Below, one piece after another: positions 44,901 through 53,791 of a stretch of DNA of 64,000 nt. How positions within the stretch are numbered: the stretch's first letter is position 1; the number at the start of each line of letters is the position of its first letter. The position numbers were made by a program, and so were the translations under genes. The DNA lies in NCBI GenBank assembly GCA_040901765.1, contig JBBDYG010000108.1, positions 1 through 64,000 of the forward strand. Reading direction: 5' to 3'. The notes beneath the pieces were generated by a model that was not told the DNA's origin, made no database searches, and saw only the letters and a list, made by a program, of their open reading frames with translations. Source of the DNA: JBBDYG01 sp040901765. Lineage in GTDB: Bacteria; Planctomycetota; Planctomycetia; Pirellulales; Lacipirellulaceae.

Positions 44901-47182
44901 CAGCGAATCCGGGCGAGTTTGTGGAAGGGGCCTTACCCAATTACAGCTCTTACGGCCCCGCGGGCGAGTTGGTCCGCACCGGTTTGCTCAATGAACCGGA
45001 GGACATCTACCGGCCGCTGGTATCCGATGCGCGGAACTTGATTTCGGTCGTGTCGTTCAACGTCGAGGCGGACGACCCCGGCGTAACCGATACGTCGGCG
45101 GTCTACACCACCGGCGCGAGTGCAATTTACGCGTCGCTCGACAACTTCTACGTGTTCGATCGGGACTATTCGCGGGAAGACGGCCCTCTGACGCGGATTA
45201 TGAAATTCGATTGGGAACCCACGACGGGCGGCGTGGAATTCGCCGCGACGACCACCGTCGTCGGCACCATCTTGAACCAGTTCTCGGCGGACGAGCACGG
45301 CGATTACCTGCGGATCGCCACAACCGTTTCCAACAGCCAGTCGGGCAACTGGTCGGGCCGCGCGGAGAACACGCTGTTCGTGCTCGTTGAGGACGACGGC
45401 GTCTTCGAGTTCGTCGGCAGCCTGCAGAATCTTGCGCTCGATGAGACGATGCAGTCGGTGCGGTTCATGGGCGACAGGGCCTTTGTCAGCACGTTTCGCG
45501 AGATCGATCCACTCTTCGCGATCGATCTTTCCGACCCGGCCGATCCTCAATCGGTCGGGCACATCACGCTGCCCGGCTTTACCAGCTACATGCAGTTCAT
45601 CGACGCCAATCACTTGCTCACCGTGGGCCGCAATACGCCGATGGGCATGAGCGGGCCGACGCAAGTATCGCTGTTCGATATCTCCGATTTAGCGCAGCCG
45701 CGGCGGATCGCAGAATACACGTTCGAGCGTTTTTCCACGAGTGAGGCGGAGATCGACCATCATGCCTTCGGCTACTACGCCGAGCACGGTCTGTTGGGAA
45801 TGCCCGTCGGCCGAATTTACTACGAACGCATCGATACCGACGGCGACGGCTATCGCGAAACGCGGCGAGCGGTAAAAGAGAATCTGCTGGTCGTCTTCAA
45901 CGTGGACGCGACGGCGAGCGAGCCGGATGAGCGACTCGCGTTGGTCTCCGAGATTCAGCATGCCACGCCGGTACGCCGCAGCGGATACATCGGCGACAAG
46001 CTTTATTCGATCTCGGGCGATGGGGTGAAGGTGGTCGACGTGTCCGCTCCAGATGTATTGATTGCCGAGTTGATCGTGGAGACGAGCGACACGGTGCTTC
46101 AGCCATACGAGATTTACTTCACGCCGTTCTTAACCGCGGAATTGGGCGTGCCGCGAGTCGGCAATGCGCCGCCCGCGTTCGGCTTTCCAGCCGCGCGCAC
46201 CGATGGCTCGTTCGTTGCGGCGGTTGAGCAGGCCCGTAGCTACCTTGCCGACCAACTTGCAATCGAAGCCGGTGCCCCGATGTTGGTCACGGCCGAAGCG
46301 GCGCCGGCGGCCCCCGGCGGCGGCTATTACTTCGTGTTTCGCGTGGGCGACGAGCAATACCTTTGCCGCGCGAGCGACGCGGGGCACGTCGTCTTGGTCC
46401 AAAGCGACTATGAGTTTGCCGATGGCGCGAGCGGCCCGTGGCATGCCGTTGCAGTCGCTGTCGCGCCGCAGCCGGCCGGAATTCCAGGAGATTACAATCA
46501 CGACGGCAGCGTGAATGAACAGGACCGCGCTGTCTGGAGAGGGAGCTTCGGCACAGTGTCGCTGATCGCGTTCCATCCGGCCGACGGCAACCGCGATGGC
46601 GTTGTCGATACCGCAGACTACAGCGTGTGGCAGGACAATGTGGGCGCCATGGCCGGCGACTTCAACGGCGACGGCGCGGTCGACGGCGCCGACTACGCGG
46701 CGTGGAACAGCGGGTTCGGCGGCACGGCCAGCGGCGGAACGCGCTTCGACGCGGCCGCATATACGATGTGGCGAGATCATTTGGGCGCGGGTGCTGAAGC
46801 AACATCCGCAGCGGCGGCGTTGACGCTGGACGAGCCACAAGGCGTCGGCGATAGCGACCGCCCCGTTGCTGCTCGGGCTGCTGCATTTGCCGACCTGTAC
46901 TTCAACGAAGTGCCGTCGCGCGGGAATCAGACAAGCCGCCCCACGCGCCGCCCCGAGGTGGTGCAGTCCGCAGTTCAACGCAGCCGAATGGCCGACCTTT
47001 TGGCCTACCAGCGGGCGGCCGATGCCATGTTCACCGCGATGGCCGAGGATGACCTCCACGCGCCGCTCCAACGACGCCCCGAATCCCGTGAACATGTGGA
47101 GTCGGATAAGTCGGCTGGATTTGCCTCGCTCGATCAACCGCTGGCGGACCTCGCGCGGGGCAGGCGTCTCGTTGGTAGCTAG
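41915..47182 (+). CDS. Secreted protein: eight Ig-like repeats, Beta_propel domain, dockerin-like modules
   Basis: The 1,755-residue protein starts with a basic leader and the LExR-like motif LRLEHLEVRHALDG. Eight tandem Ig/cadherin-like repeats of about 95 residues follow (about 35-770), each with VLANDxF, a central GP.LITAV, DGQSILYTPP and a TYTVDG-type end. A Beta_propel domain (about 775-1400) follows, with ETNVQVAGVDEGDIVEFD, its hallmark; this is the COG4880 family of secreted propellers. Two dockerin-like EF-hand units come next (about 1525-1625, GDYNHDGSVNEQD and GDFNGDGAVDGADY). GTG 41915 is preceded by AGGAG seven bases away. It probably acts at the cell surface; no catalytic site is evident. 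Confidence 0.82.
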   Translation: MNRRHSHPLRAKRGRKHSGYRRLRLEHLEVRHALDGASLAPDSFDVHQNGPQIEFDVLANDLFDADYTGERLITSASYGSEGGRIQIASDRQSILYTPPADFFGTETFVYAVDGQYTAQVQVGVVAPLAFDHFNIAPDGQQRTLEVLANDPFWTGYAGPQRITAVSVGSAGGTVVIGSDGQSILYTPPEETFGKETFIYIVDDLYPAQVTIEIPATLEDDRYESIQHAGELTLDVLANDPFWSGYAGERRITHVAGVPDGGSVQIANDGQSLVYTPAENAVGWTSFRYVVDGTYEANVSVIVHRPVQDDWFEVDQNSTQFFYNVTANDTYRDLNDYVRDVIDRVTSVTPSESGGTVTISPGGKGILYTPPAGFTGTDTFTYTADGVHTATVQVQVTLPVRDDYITSGIYQDTPNGVLHVLANDFVGNGYSGPRLITAVGTSENGAVLTISADGKAVRYTPAPGFTGQDRFTYTVDGDLVAEVTVYVQPLAQPDNYKFAPDPAHGHYTLDVLGNDNFQFGYPGPGIITSVSVVAGSGSVSIQDGQRLLFEPGHAGSHSVRYTVDGQYEAYVSVWIANHLAPDRIVVDQNAEAQTVSVMANDFHPDPYYVEFKSQDYQGPRLITAVGASQHGGVITIAADGRSVEYQPPSDFFGQDHFTYTVDGFMTTTVTVEVIRRVRDDEFRVDAEDGQQSLPVLVNDLFGANYSGPGQITGVTPTSAGGAATIAPDGRTILYTPANGFVGADTFTYTVDGALKAEVRVVVDAPHDEQSPTFESLEEYTQFLIDDALLRYGNLFGQTAWNGWFNDVVTYSTTGGTRGHSETNVQVAGVDEGDIVEFDADYIYMLTDDEVVIVDAWPADELSVESRIDIEGRPMAEFLHGDRLTVISQVGGYVGPFWFGGGPTDFVGDRFWWPPIPQQPYSTIVTVIDVTDRAAPEIVQTTSIEGKYVDSRGVDDFVYVLVNNSNAVGQEPQIIDEDGDPQTPGRYETSEEYLARIAANPGEFVEGALPNYSSYGPAGELVRTGLLNEPEDIYRPLVSDARNLISVVSFNVEADDPGVTDTSAVYTTGASAIYASLDNFYVFDRDYSREDGPLTRIMKFDWEPTTGGVEFAATTTVVGTILNQFSADEHGDYLRIATTVSNSQSGNWSGRAENTLFVLVEDDGVFEFVGSLQNLALDETMQSVRFMGDRAFVSTFREIDPLFAIDLSDPADPQSVGHITLPGFTSYMQFIDANHLLTVGRNTPMGMSGPTQVSLFDISDLAQPRRIAEYTFERFSTSEAEIDHHAFGYYAEHGLLGMPVGRIYYERIDTDGDGYRETRRAVKENLLVVFNVDATASEPDERLALVSEIQHATPVRRSGYIGDKLYSISGDGVKVVDVSAPDVLIAELIVETSDTVLQPYEIYFTPFLTAELGVPRVGNAPPAFGFPAARTDGSFVAAVEQARSYLADQLAIEAGAPMLVTAEAAPAAPGGGYYFVFRVGDEQYLCRASDAGHVVLVQSDYEFADGASGPWHAVAVAVAPQPAGIPGDYNHDGSVNEQDRAVWRGSFGTVSLIAFHPADGNRDGVVDTADYSVWQDNVGAMAGDFNGDGAVDGADYAAWNSGFGGTASGGTRFDAAAYTMWRDHLGAGAEATSAAAALTLDEPQGVGDSDRPVAARAAAFADLYFNEVPSRGNQTSRPTRRPEVVQSAVQRSRMADLLAYQRAADAMFTAMAEDDLHAPLQRRPESREHVESDKSAGFASLDQPLADLARGRRLVGS

Positions 47183-47727
47183 AATCTACAGCGACGCCAT
47201 CGACCGGGTGGGATGGGGATTCCGCGGAGCCACGAGGGATCAGCATTGCCACGTGTTTACGCCAAACCCCTATTTTTGTAGAGGATTGCCACATTGCCAC
47301 TTCCAGGGGGGGTGGCGAAGCTGGTGGCAATGCTGCCAGGGGAGGGTCGCGGTCAGCCGCAGACGACAGCATTTTAGAGAACCCAGTAGAGGTTCTCCAA
47401 ACTCAAAGCGCGACTTGCACCCGGCACGGGCTACTCGCTCCGCTACGTAGACCGGAGTTTACCCGCCGTGGTGGGCGTCGCGGCTAAAAAACACTTTCGC
47501 AACCTCTGCGCAACAGCAGTTAAATGTTTCGCGCTCATGCGCAATGCTGGTACACACGAAAAGTTGGCAACTTGGCAAGTACCGATGAATTTGGGGCGTT
47601 TCGCCTACCAGTTGGCAACTAGACGACCCATCGAAGCCCGCCCCTTGCCGATGCTCCAAACACAATTGGGACGCTCGCCCCCTCGCACATAAGATCAGCG
47701 GTCGATGAGGAACGACTTCTCGACTCG
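47183..47727. other. Intergenic region with TTGCCAC and GTTGGCAAC repeats
   Basis: No gene is supported in this 545-base stretch. It contains the inverted repeat at 47242-47334, extra TTGCCAC copies near 47286 and 47294, and AGTTGGCAACT-type sequence near 47564 and 47611. The repeats may be regulatory or the remains of a mobile sequence. Confidence 0.45.
47242..47334. repeat. 11-bp perfect inverted repeat
   Basis: AGCATTGCCAC (47242-47252) and GTGGCAATGCT (47324-47334) are exact reverse complements with 71 bases between. Two further TTGCCAC copies lie inside, so a stem could form in more than one register. Confidence 0.6.
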
Positions 47728-49368
47728 TTAGCGGAAGAACCAGCACATGCCCAGCGTGCAGGCGATGAGCAGACCGGCCCACAGTTTGTCGTTCTGCCAC
47801 CACGCGCGGTGGAGGCCGTCGCCCGCTTGCCGCTGGCTCTTAAAGCGCTTCCAGGTGTACTGCTCGCGCTCGGCGTCGCGCTCGTGCCGCGTCGCGAAGC
47901 TCACTACGAGCAGCACTCCGTAACAGGCCAGCGTGGCCAGACCGGCACGGTGAAAAGCCTGCAGCTTGTGGTCGAATCCGTAATAGGAGGCCTGTTCGAA
48001 TAGAATCGACAGGAAAGGCCCTGCCAGAATGCAGACGAACGAAGCGGTCCGGGTCACCAGCGGCTGCAAGATACCGGCCACGTAGGCCACGATCACGCCC
48101 GGCACCAGGTAGGCGTTGTAGTTCACCATTTCGTTGAAGATGCCCGCTTCCTGGCGGTAGCTCAGCGACAGCCAAATCGCCGCGCCGACCATCAGCATCA
48201 TCGACGCGCGACCGACCCAGATCAGCCGCCGCTCCGAAGCATCGGGCTGAATATACTTCTTGTAGATGTCGAAGGTGAACAGCGTTGCGGTCGAGTTCAT
48301 CATCGAGTCGATCGTGGACAGAATCCCCGCCACAAGGCCCGCCATCACCAAGCCCACCAAGCCGTATCCCGCCGGCAGCAATTCGCGCGTTAGCCCCGCG
48401 AACGCGGTATCGCTTTCAGTCGCGGGATCAATGGCCAAGATGTAACCGGCCGCCATGCCGGGCACGATGCACAGAAACGGGATCAGCAACTTGAAGAAGC
48501 CCGCCGTAATGGTTCCCATGCGGGCATCCCAGTCGGTGCGGGCGCCGAGCGTCCGTTGCACGATGAACTGATTGGTGCCCCAGTAGTACAGGTGCAACAC
48601 CATCAGCCCGCTGAAGACGCCGGTCCACGGCAACTCCGGATGGCTGGCCTCGAAGAAGACGTGGAACTTTTCGGGCTGCTTTTCGAGCAGGCCCGACAGG
48701 CCGCCGACATTGGGATGCCAAATCGCCAGCACGGCAATCAACCCGCCGCCGATGAGCAGCAGCAGGCTCTGGACGACGTCGTTAAAGATGTCGGCTTTCA
48801 GCCCCCCATAGAACGTGTACGCGCCGGCCACTCCGGCAAACAAAAAGACGGCCATTTGGTAGCTGATCGCATAGGGCGAATCGGCCGTCAGCGTGGCGAC
48901 GGTGAGCGCGCCGAGAATCATCGTGCCAACCATCTGAATCAGCAGAAACGCCATATTGGTAATCGAGTAAACCAACCGGCTGCGGTCATCGAATCGGCGA
49001 CCGAGATACTCGGAGAGCGTGTACAGGCCCATGCGGCGATAGAATGGCAGAAAGAAATAGCAGAGCATGAGCAGCCCGAAGATCGCGCCGAACTCGAAGT
49101 TCGCCTGCGCGAAACCCTCCTTCAGCCCGGCCCCCATCATCCCCACCATGTGGTGCGAACTGATGTTCGTGCCAAAGATCGAGCCGGCCACGGCCCACCA
49201 GGCAACGGTCTTGCCGGCCAAATAGTAGTCGGTGGTGCTGTCTTCCTTGCGCCCGATCCACATGCCGAACACGGTAACGCCCAACACCGTGCCGACCACC
49301 ACCACAACATCCAGCCACTGCAGCGGAACGCTGGCCTGAGCGATAAGCATCGGAAAGGATGGGGACAT
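47728..49368 (-). CDS. Sodium/solute symporter (SSS family)
   Basis: The 546-residue membrane protein has the SSS layout of about 13-14 spans. Recognisable blocks include DYYLAGKTVAWWAVAGSIF near the N-terminus, the Na+-site region SSHHMVGMMGAGLKEGF, YGGLKADIFNDVVQ and GLVAGILSTIDSMMNSTATLF with the conserved Ser pair of the family. The C-terminus is hydrophobic (AGLLIACTLGMCWFF). SSS members couple Na+ entry to uptake of sugars, amino acids or nucleosides; this one looks like an SGLT-type sugar carrier, but the substrate cannot be read. ATG 49368 is preferred; the longer frame adds 50 residues. It is divergent from a cytochrome/DUF1501 pair. Confidence 0.88.
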   Translation of the reverse strand: MSPSFPMLIAQASVPLQWLDVVVVVGTVLGVTVFGMWIGRKEDSTTDYYLAGKTVAWWAVAGSIFGTNISSHHMVGMMGAGLKEGFAQANFEFGAIFGLLMLCYFFLPFYRRMGLYTLSEYLGRRFDDRSRLVYSITNMAFLLIQMVGTMILGALTVATLTADSPYAISYQMAVFLFAGVAGAYTFYGGLKADIFNDVVQSLLLLIGGGLIAVLAIWHPNVGGLSGLLEKQPEKFHVFFEASHPELPWTGVFSGLMVLHLYYWGTNQFIVQRTLGARTDWDARMGTITAGFFKLLIPFLCIVPGMAAGYILAIDPATESDTAFAGLTRELLPAGYGLVGLVMAGLVAGILSTIDSMMNSTATLFTFDIYKKYIQPDASERRLIWVGRASMMLMVGAAIWLSLSYRQEAGIFNEMVNYNAYLVPGVIVAYVAGILQPLVTRTASFVCILAGPFLSILFEQASYYGFDHKLQAFHRAGLATLACYGVLLVVSFATRHERDAEREQYTWKRFKSQRQAGDGLHRAWWQNDKLWAGLLIACTLGMCWFFR

Positions 49369-49455
49369 GAGTGTTTCCGCCTGGAGGAACGGGGTGCGGA
49401 TTGAATTTAGCGAGCAAGCGGGCGGGATGGAAGGTGTCGCTGAGCCGGGTCTTCT

Positions 49456-49483
49456 TTTACCCGTGCGCGCCATGTGCGATAAT
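49456..49483 (+). promoter_or_regulatory. Possible promoter of the Planctomycete cytochrome C gene
   Basis: TTTACC (49456-49461) and GATAAT (49478-49483) with a 16-base spacer lie about 50 bases before the ATG. The -35 is imperfect, so this is a moderate match. Confidence 0.4.
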
Positions 49484-49532
49484 GGGCTGAGTCGTCTATG
49501 ACCGATGAGAGTGCGCACATCACGGTACGGGC

Positions 49533-52313
49533 ATGAGACCGTTTATCTTCATCAAGCTGGTGATTTTCGTGCAATCGCTGTCGGCGATACCCGCGCTGGC
49601 CGAGAAGGTCGATTTCGTGCGCGACGTGCGGCCGATTCTGCAGGCGCATTGCTACGCTTGCCACGGTGCGGAAAAGCAACGCAGCGGTTTGCGGCTGGAC
49701 ATTAAGTCGGAGGCGTTTAAGGGTGGCGACGCCTTTGGACCCAGTGTCATCGCGGGCCAGTTGGAGGACAGCCCGTTGATTCAGTTGGTGCGCGAAGACG
49801 ATCCCGAGCTGCGGATGCCGCTCAACGGCGATCCGCTCTCCGCCGAAGAAATCTCAACGCTTTCGAAGTGGGTCGACGAAGGTGCCGTTTGGCCGGACGG
49901 CGAGGATCTTGCCAAACTCGCAGATCCACGCGATCACTGGTCGTTCAAGCCGGTCGTGCGGCCCGATCCACCCGCGGCGTCCGATAGCACGTGGCCGCGG
50001 AATGACATCGACCGCTTTGTCTTGTCTCGCCTGGAGCGGTCGGGCTTGCAACCCGCGCCAGAGGCCGATCGCGTCACCTGGTTGCGACGCGTGTACTTCG
50101 ATCTCATCGGCCTGCCACCGTCGCCCGAAGTGGCGGAGGCGTTTGTGAACGACCGCCGCGCGGGCGCCTATGAGCGAGTCGTGGACAGCTTGCTGAAGTC
50201 GCCGCGCTATGGCGAGCGCTGGGCCCAGCACTGGCTCGACGTGGTTCGCTACGCGGATACGCATGGCTTCGAGGTGAACACGGAGCGGCCCCATGCCTGG
50301 CCTTATCGTGATTACGTCATCGAGGCGTTCAACAACGACACGCCGTACGACCGTTTCATCCGCGAGCAGATCGTCGGCGACGCGTTGGAAAAAGACGCGG
50401 CGACGGGCTTTCTCATCACGGCCTCGGTGCTTTTACCCGGGCAGATTGGCCAGGATGCGCCTTCGATGCGACTCGCGCGGCAAGATTCGCTGGACGAAAT
50501 CGTAGCCAACATCGGACAGACGTTTCTAGGACTGAGCGTTGGTTGTGCCCGCTGTCACGATCACAAGTTCGATCCCATTTCGCAGCACGATTACTACTCG
50601 ATGCAGGCTTTCGTGGCAGGCGTGGAATATGCCGACCGCGAATTGCGCACTCCCGAGGCGGAAGCCCAGCGGGCATTGGCGGCGCGGCTCGCAGCCGAGT
50701 TGGCAAAGATCGAACAGCAGCTTGCGCAGCTCGTGCCACTTGCAAAATCGGGCGCCGAGCGCTCGCCTGTAAACGCTCGCCTCAATACCGATCGCTTTGC
50801 CGCAGTGACAACACGGCGTTTGCGTTTCACGATTCTAAAGACGAACAATCTCGAACCATGTATTGATGAACTGGAGGTCTTCAATATCGCGGGGCAAAAT
50901 ATCGCATCCGCCGCAGTGGGCACGATAACCACTTCATCGGGCGACACGCTCGTGGCCGACCGGCACGAGTTGCGCTTCGTGAACGACGGTCATTATGGGA
51001 ACTCGCGAAGCTGGATGTCGAACGAGACAGGCAGCGGTTGGGTCGAGCTTGAGTTTTCCGAAGAGCAAACCATCGACCGCGTCGTGTGGGGCCGCGATCG
51101 CGAAGGAACGTACAGCGACCGACTGGCCACCGACTATCGGATTGAAATCGCCGATTCGTCGGGCGATTGGAGAACGGTTGCGGATGCGGCCGATCGCGCG
51201 GAGTTTCAGCCCGGCACCGACCAAAACGTTTTTTCAACGGAAGGTCTTAGCAAGGCTGACGCCGCCGCCGCGAAGCGCTTGCAGGCGGAACGAGACAAGC
51301 TCAAGGAGCAGGTCGCTGCCGCCGCCACTGGACATGTCGCATTCGCCGGCACGTTCCGAACTCCGGATGCCATTCATCTGCTCGCCCGCGGCGATCCAGA
51401 GCAGCCGAAAGACGAAATCGTTCCGGCGGTGCCCAGCGCGTTTGGCGATCTTCAACTCCCGAAAGACACTGTGGAGCAGCAGCGACGGCTGTCGCTCGCC
51501 GATTGGATCGCGAGTCCGCAGCACCCGCTCACGGCGCGCGTGATGGCGAACCGTATTTGGCAGGGGCATTTCGGTATTGGCTTGGTCGATACCGCTAATG
51601 ATTTCGGCCTCAATGGCACCGAGCCAACGCATCCCGAACTGCTCGACTGGCTGGCTTCCGAATTCGTTGGCTCGGACTGGTCCATCAAGCACATGCACCG
51701 ACTCATCGTGCTGTCGGCCACCTATCGGCAGTCCGCGCGACACGACGCGGTCGCGGACGCCAAGGATGCCGATATACGACTGCTGTGGCGCTACCCGCCG
51801 CGGCGTCTCGACGGAGAAACGATTCGCGATTCAATGCTGGCCGTGAGCGGCAGGCTCAACCTGAAGATGGGTGGGCCGGGCTACAATCTGTTCGATCAGC
51901 GCGGCGGTTTGGCCGGCTTCGAGCCGATCGAGTCTTTTACGGGCGACGGCCTGCGCCGCATGATTTATGCCCACCGAGTCCGTCGCGAGCGCGATGCGGT
52001 GTTCGGAGCGTTCGATTGCCCCGATGCCGGTCAGAGTGCCGGCCGACGCCGCGAGTCCACGACGCCAATTCAAGCGCTGAATCTTTTTAACAGCCGCTTC
52101 ACGATCGAACAGGCCGACGCGTTTGCGGCTCGCGTGACGGCCGACGCCGGTACCGATTCGAAAGAGCAAATCGAGCGCACCTACCAGCTTGCTTTGAGCC
52201 GCGATCCCCGCCCCGAGGAAATCGCCGACGCCGAGCCGGTTGTGAAACAGTTCGGGATGGCTACGTTGTGCCGGGCGCTGTTCAACAGCAATGAGTTTCT
52301 GTTCCTGCCGTGA
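49533..52313 (+). CDS. Planctomycete cytochrome C/DUF1549/DUF1553 (PSD1) protein
   Basis: The 926-residue protein has a signal peptide and a PSCyt1 haem-binding CYACH in RPILQAHCYACHGAEKQRSG. DUF1549 follows (about residues 150-360, with YGERWAQHWLDVVRYADTHG and the second CxxCH, CARCHDHKFDPI), then DUF1553 (about 650-900, with MANRIWQGHFGIGLVDTAND and ALNLFNSRF). A discoidin/F5-8-like insert (about 425-570) separates them. Such proteins are very numerous in Planctomycetes, paired with DUF1501 proteins, and are thought to act in periplasmic oxidative breakdown of complex carbon; the reaction is unproven. The stop overlaps the DUF1501 start by four bases (GTGA). Confidence 0.92.
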   Translation: MRPFIFIKLVIFVQSLSAIPALAEKVDFVRDVRPILQAHCYACHGAEKQRSGLRLDIKSEAFKGGDAFGPSVIAGQLEDSPLIQLVREDDPELRMPLNGDPLSAEEISTLSKWVDEGAVWPDGEDLAKLADPRDHWSFKPVVRPDPPAASDSTWPRNDIDRFVLSRLERSGLQPAPEADRVTWLRRVYFDLIGLPPSPEVAEAFVNDRRAGAYERVVDSLLKSPRYGERWAQHWLDVVRYADTHGFEVNTERPHAWPYRDYVIEAFNNDTPYDRFIREQIVGDALEKDAATGFLITASVLLPGQIGQDAPSMRLARQDSLDEIVANIGQTFLGLSVGCARCHDHKFDPISQHDYYSMQAFVAGVEYADRELRTPEAEAQRALAARLAAELAKIEQQLAQLVPLAKSGAERSPVNARLNTDRFAAVTTRRLRFTILKTNNLEPCIDELEVFNIAGQNIASAAVGTITTSSGDTLVADRHELRFVNDGHYGNSRSWMSNETGSGWVELEFSEEQTIDRVVWGRDREGTYSDRLATDYRIEIADSSGDWRTVADAADRAEFQPGTDQNVFSTEGLSKADAAAAKRLQAERDKLKEQVAAAATGHVAFAGTFRTPDAIHLLARGDPEQPKDEIVPAVPSAFGDLQLPKDTVEQQRRLSLADWIASPQHPLTARVMANRIWQGHFGIGLVDTANDFGLNGTEPTHPELLDWLASEFVGSDWSIKHMHRLIVLSATYRQSARHDAVADAKDADIRLLWRYPPRRLDGETIRDSMLAVSGRLNLKMGGPGYNLFDQRGGLAGFEPIESFTGDGLRRMIYAHRVRRERDAVFGAFDCPDAGQSAGRRRESTTPIQALNLFNSRFTIEQADAFAARVTADAGTDSKEQIERTYQLALSRDPRPEEIADAEPVVKQFGMATLCRALFNSNEFLFLP

Positions 52314-53770
52314 GACTTTCGATGGAGAGCGCCGTAAACATGCTGTTGGACCGCCGCAGGTTCCTTGCCGATACGGCCACCGGGCTGGGATCGATTGCGC
52401 TTACCAGTCTCTTGTGTGGTGATGGTCTGCTCGCCGCCACGTCGCCAGCGGTCGACCCCGCACGCCCCTACGCGCCGCGTGGAGCGCATTTTCGACCGCC
52501 GGCAAAGAACGTGGTCGTTATTTTCTGCGCCGGCGCAGTGAGCCAACTTGAGACCTGGGATTACAAGCCCGAGCTGATCAAGCGAGACGGTCGACCGCTT
52601 GCCGGCGGCCCCGCGGTCACCTTTCAAGGCCCGGCGGGAAATCTAGCCCGGCCGCAATACACTTTCCGACCCCGCGGCGAGACCGGAAAAATGGTCTCCG
52701 ACATGCTGCCGCATCTCGCTGCGTTGACCGATGACATCGCGTTTATCCATTCGCTTACAAGCAAGACCAACACGCACGGCCCGGCCGAGAACTTTCTTTC
52801 GACCGGCTTCGTGCTCGACGGTTTTCCGAGCCTTGGCTCGTGGGTCACCTACGCGCTGGGCAGCGAGAATCAAGAGCTTCCCGCGTTCGTTTCGATTCTC
52901 GATCCGCGGGGCGTACCGCAGAACGGTTCCAACAATTGGGGCCCCGGCTTTCTGCCGGCGGCATTCCAGGCGACAACGATCAGTGCCACAGAGCCGGTGC
53001 GGCACCTGATGCCGGCCGCGGGTTCCCCCGCCGAGGATCGTGCTGCCCAGGCGCTGCTGCGGAAAATGAACGAGCGGCACCGAGAGCAGCATCCCGGGGA
53101 TGAAAAACTCTCGGCGCGGATTGCTAGCTACGAACTGGCGGCGCGGATGCAACTCAGCGTTCCCGATGTGACTGATTTGTCCTCGGAGCCGGAGCATATC
53201 CTGAAATTGTACGGAGCGACCGATGTATCGAACCCGACAAAAGCCGCCTTCGCTAGGAACTGCATTCTCACTCGGCGACTCATCGAACGGGGCGTCCGTT
53301 TCGTTCAGCTTTTCAATGGAGCCTATGCCAGCGGCGGCGAGCTTAACTGGGATGGGCACAACAACTTGAAGGCACAGTACGACAAACACGCGGCGATTCT
53401 CGATCAGCCCGCCGCCGGCCTCATTCTGGATCTCAAGCAGCGCGGCTTGCTGCAAGACACTCTTGTTGTCTGGTGTACCGAGTTCGGCCGCATGCCCATG
53501 TTTCAGAAGGGAGCTTTGGGCCGCGACCACAATCCCGATGGTTTCACTTGTTGGCTGACCGGCGCGGGCGTCAAGCCCGGCGTCAGTCACGGGGTAACCG
53601 ATGAACTGGGCCTCAAGGCAGTCGAGGACATCCACCCGCTTTACGATCTGAATGCCACGATCCTTCACCTGCTGGGCCTAGACCATGAGAAGCTGACTTT
53701 TCACCACAACGGTATCGAACGCCGATTGACCAATGTGGAAGGTCACGTAATTCGTGAAATCGTGGCGTAA
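52310..53770 (+). CDS. DUF1501 Tat-exported protein
   Basis: The 486-residue protein has a twin-arginine-like signal (LDRRRFLADTATGLG) and a DUF1501 body resembling sulfatases and alkaline phosphatases, with FCAGAVSQLETWDYKP, MVSDMLPHLAALTDDIAFI, FVQLFNGAYASGGELNWDGH and VVWCTEFGRMPMFQKGALG. The family's metal-binding equivalents (Asp, His, Glu) are partly visible in these blocks. It directly overlaps the cytochrome gene, and the two are probably made together and act in the periplasm. The start is GTG 52310, with ATG 52322 as the alternative. Confidence 0.9.
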   Translation: MRLSMESAVNMLLDRRRFLADTATGLGSIALTSLLCGDGLLAATSPAVDPARPYAPRGAHFRPPAKNVVVIFCAGAVSQLETWDYKPELIKRDGRPLAGGPAVTFQGPAGNLARPQYTFRPRGETGKMVSDMLPHLAALTDDIAFIHSLTSKTNTHGPAENFLSTGFVLDGFPSLGSWVTYALGSENQELPAFVSILDPRGVPQNGSNNWGPGFLPAAFQATTISATEPVRHLMPAAGSPAEDRAAQALLRKMNERHREQHPGDEKLSARIASYELAARMQLSVPDVTDLSSEPEHILKLYGATDVSNPTKAAFARNCILTRRLIERGVRFVQLFNGAYASGGELNWDGHNNLKAQYDKHAAILDQPAAGLILDLKQRGLLQDTLVVWCTEFGRMPMFQKGALGRDHNPDGFTCWLTGAGVKPGVSHGVTDELGLKAVEDIHPLYDLNATILHLLGLDHEKLTFHHNGIERRLTNVEGHVIREIVA

Positions 53771-53791
53771 AAGTTAGTGCGGCTGCGACGA

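Noticed and set aside
47242..47650. CRISPR array from the TTGCCAC and GTTGGCAAC copies
   Set aside because: The repeats are only 7-11 bases, irregularly spaced and on both strands, and no cas gene is nearby.
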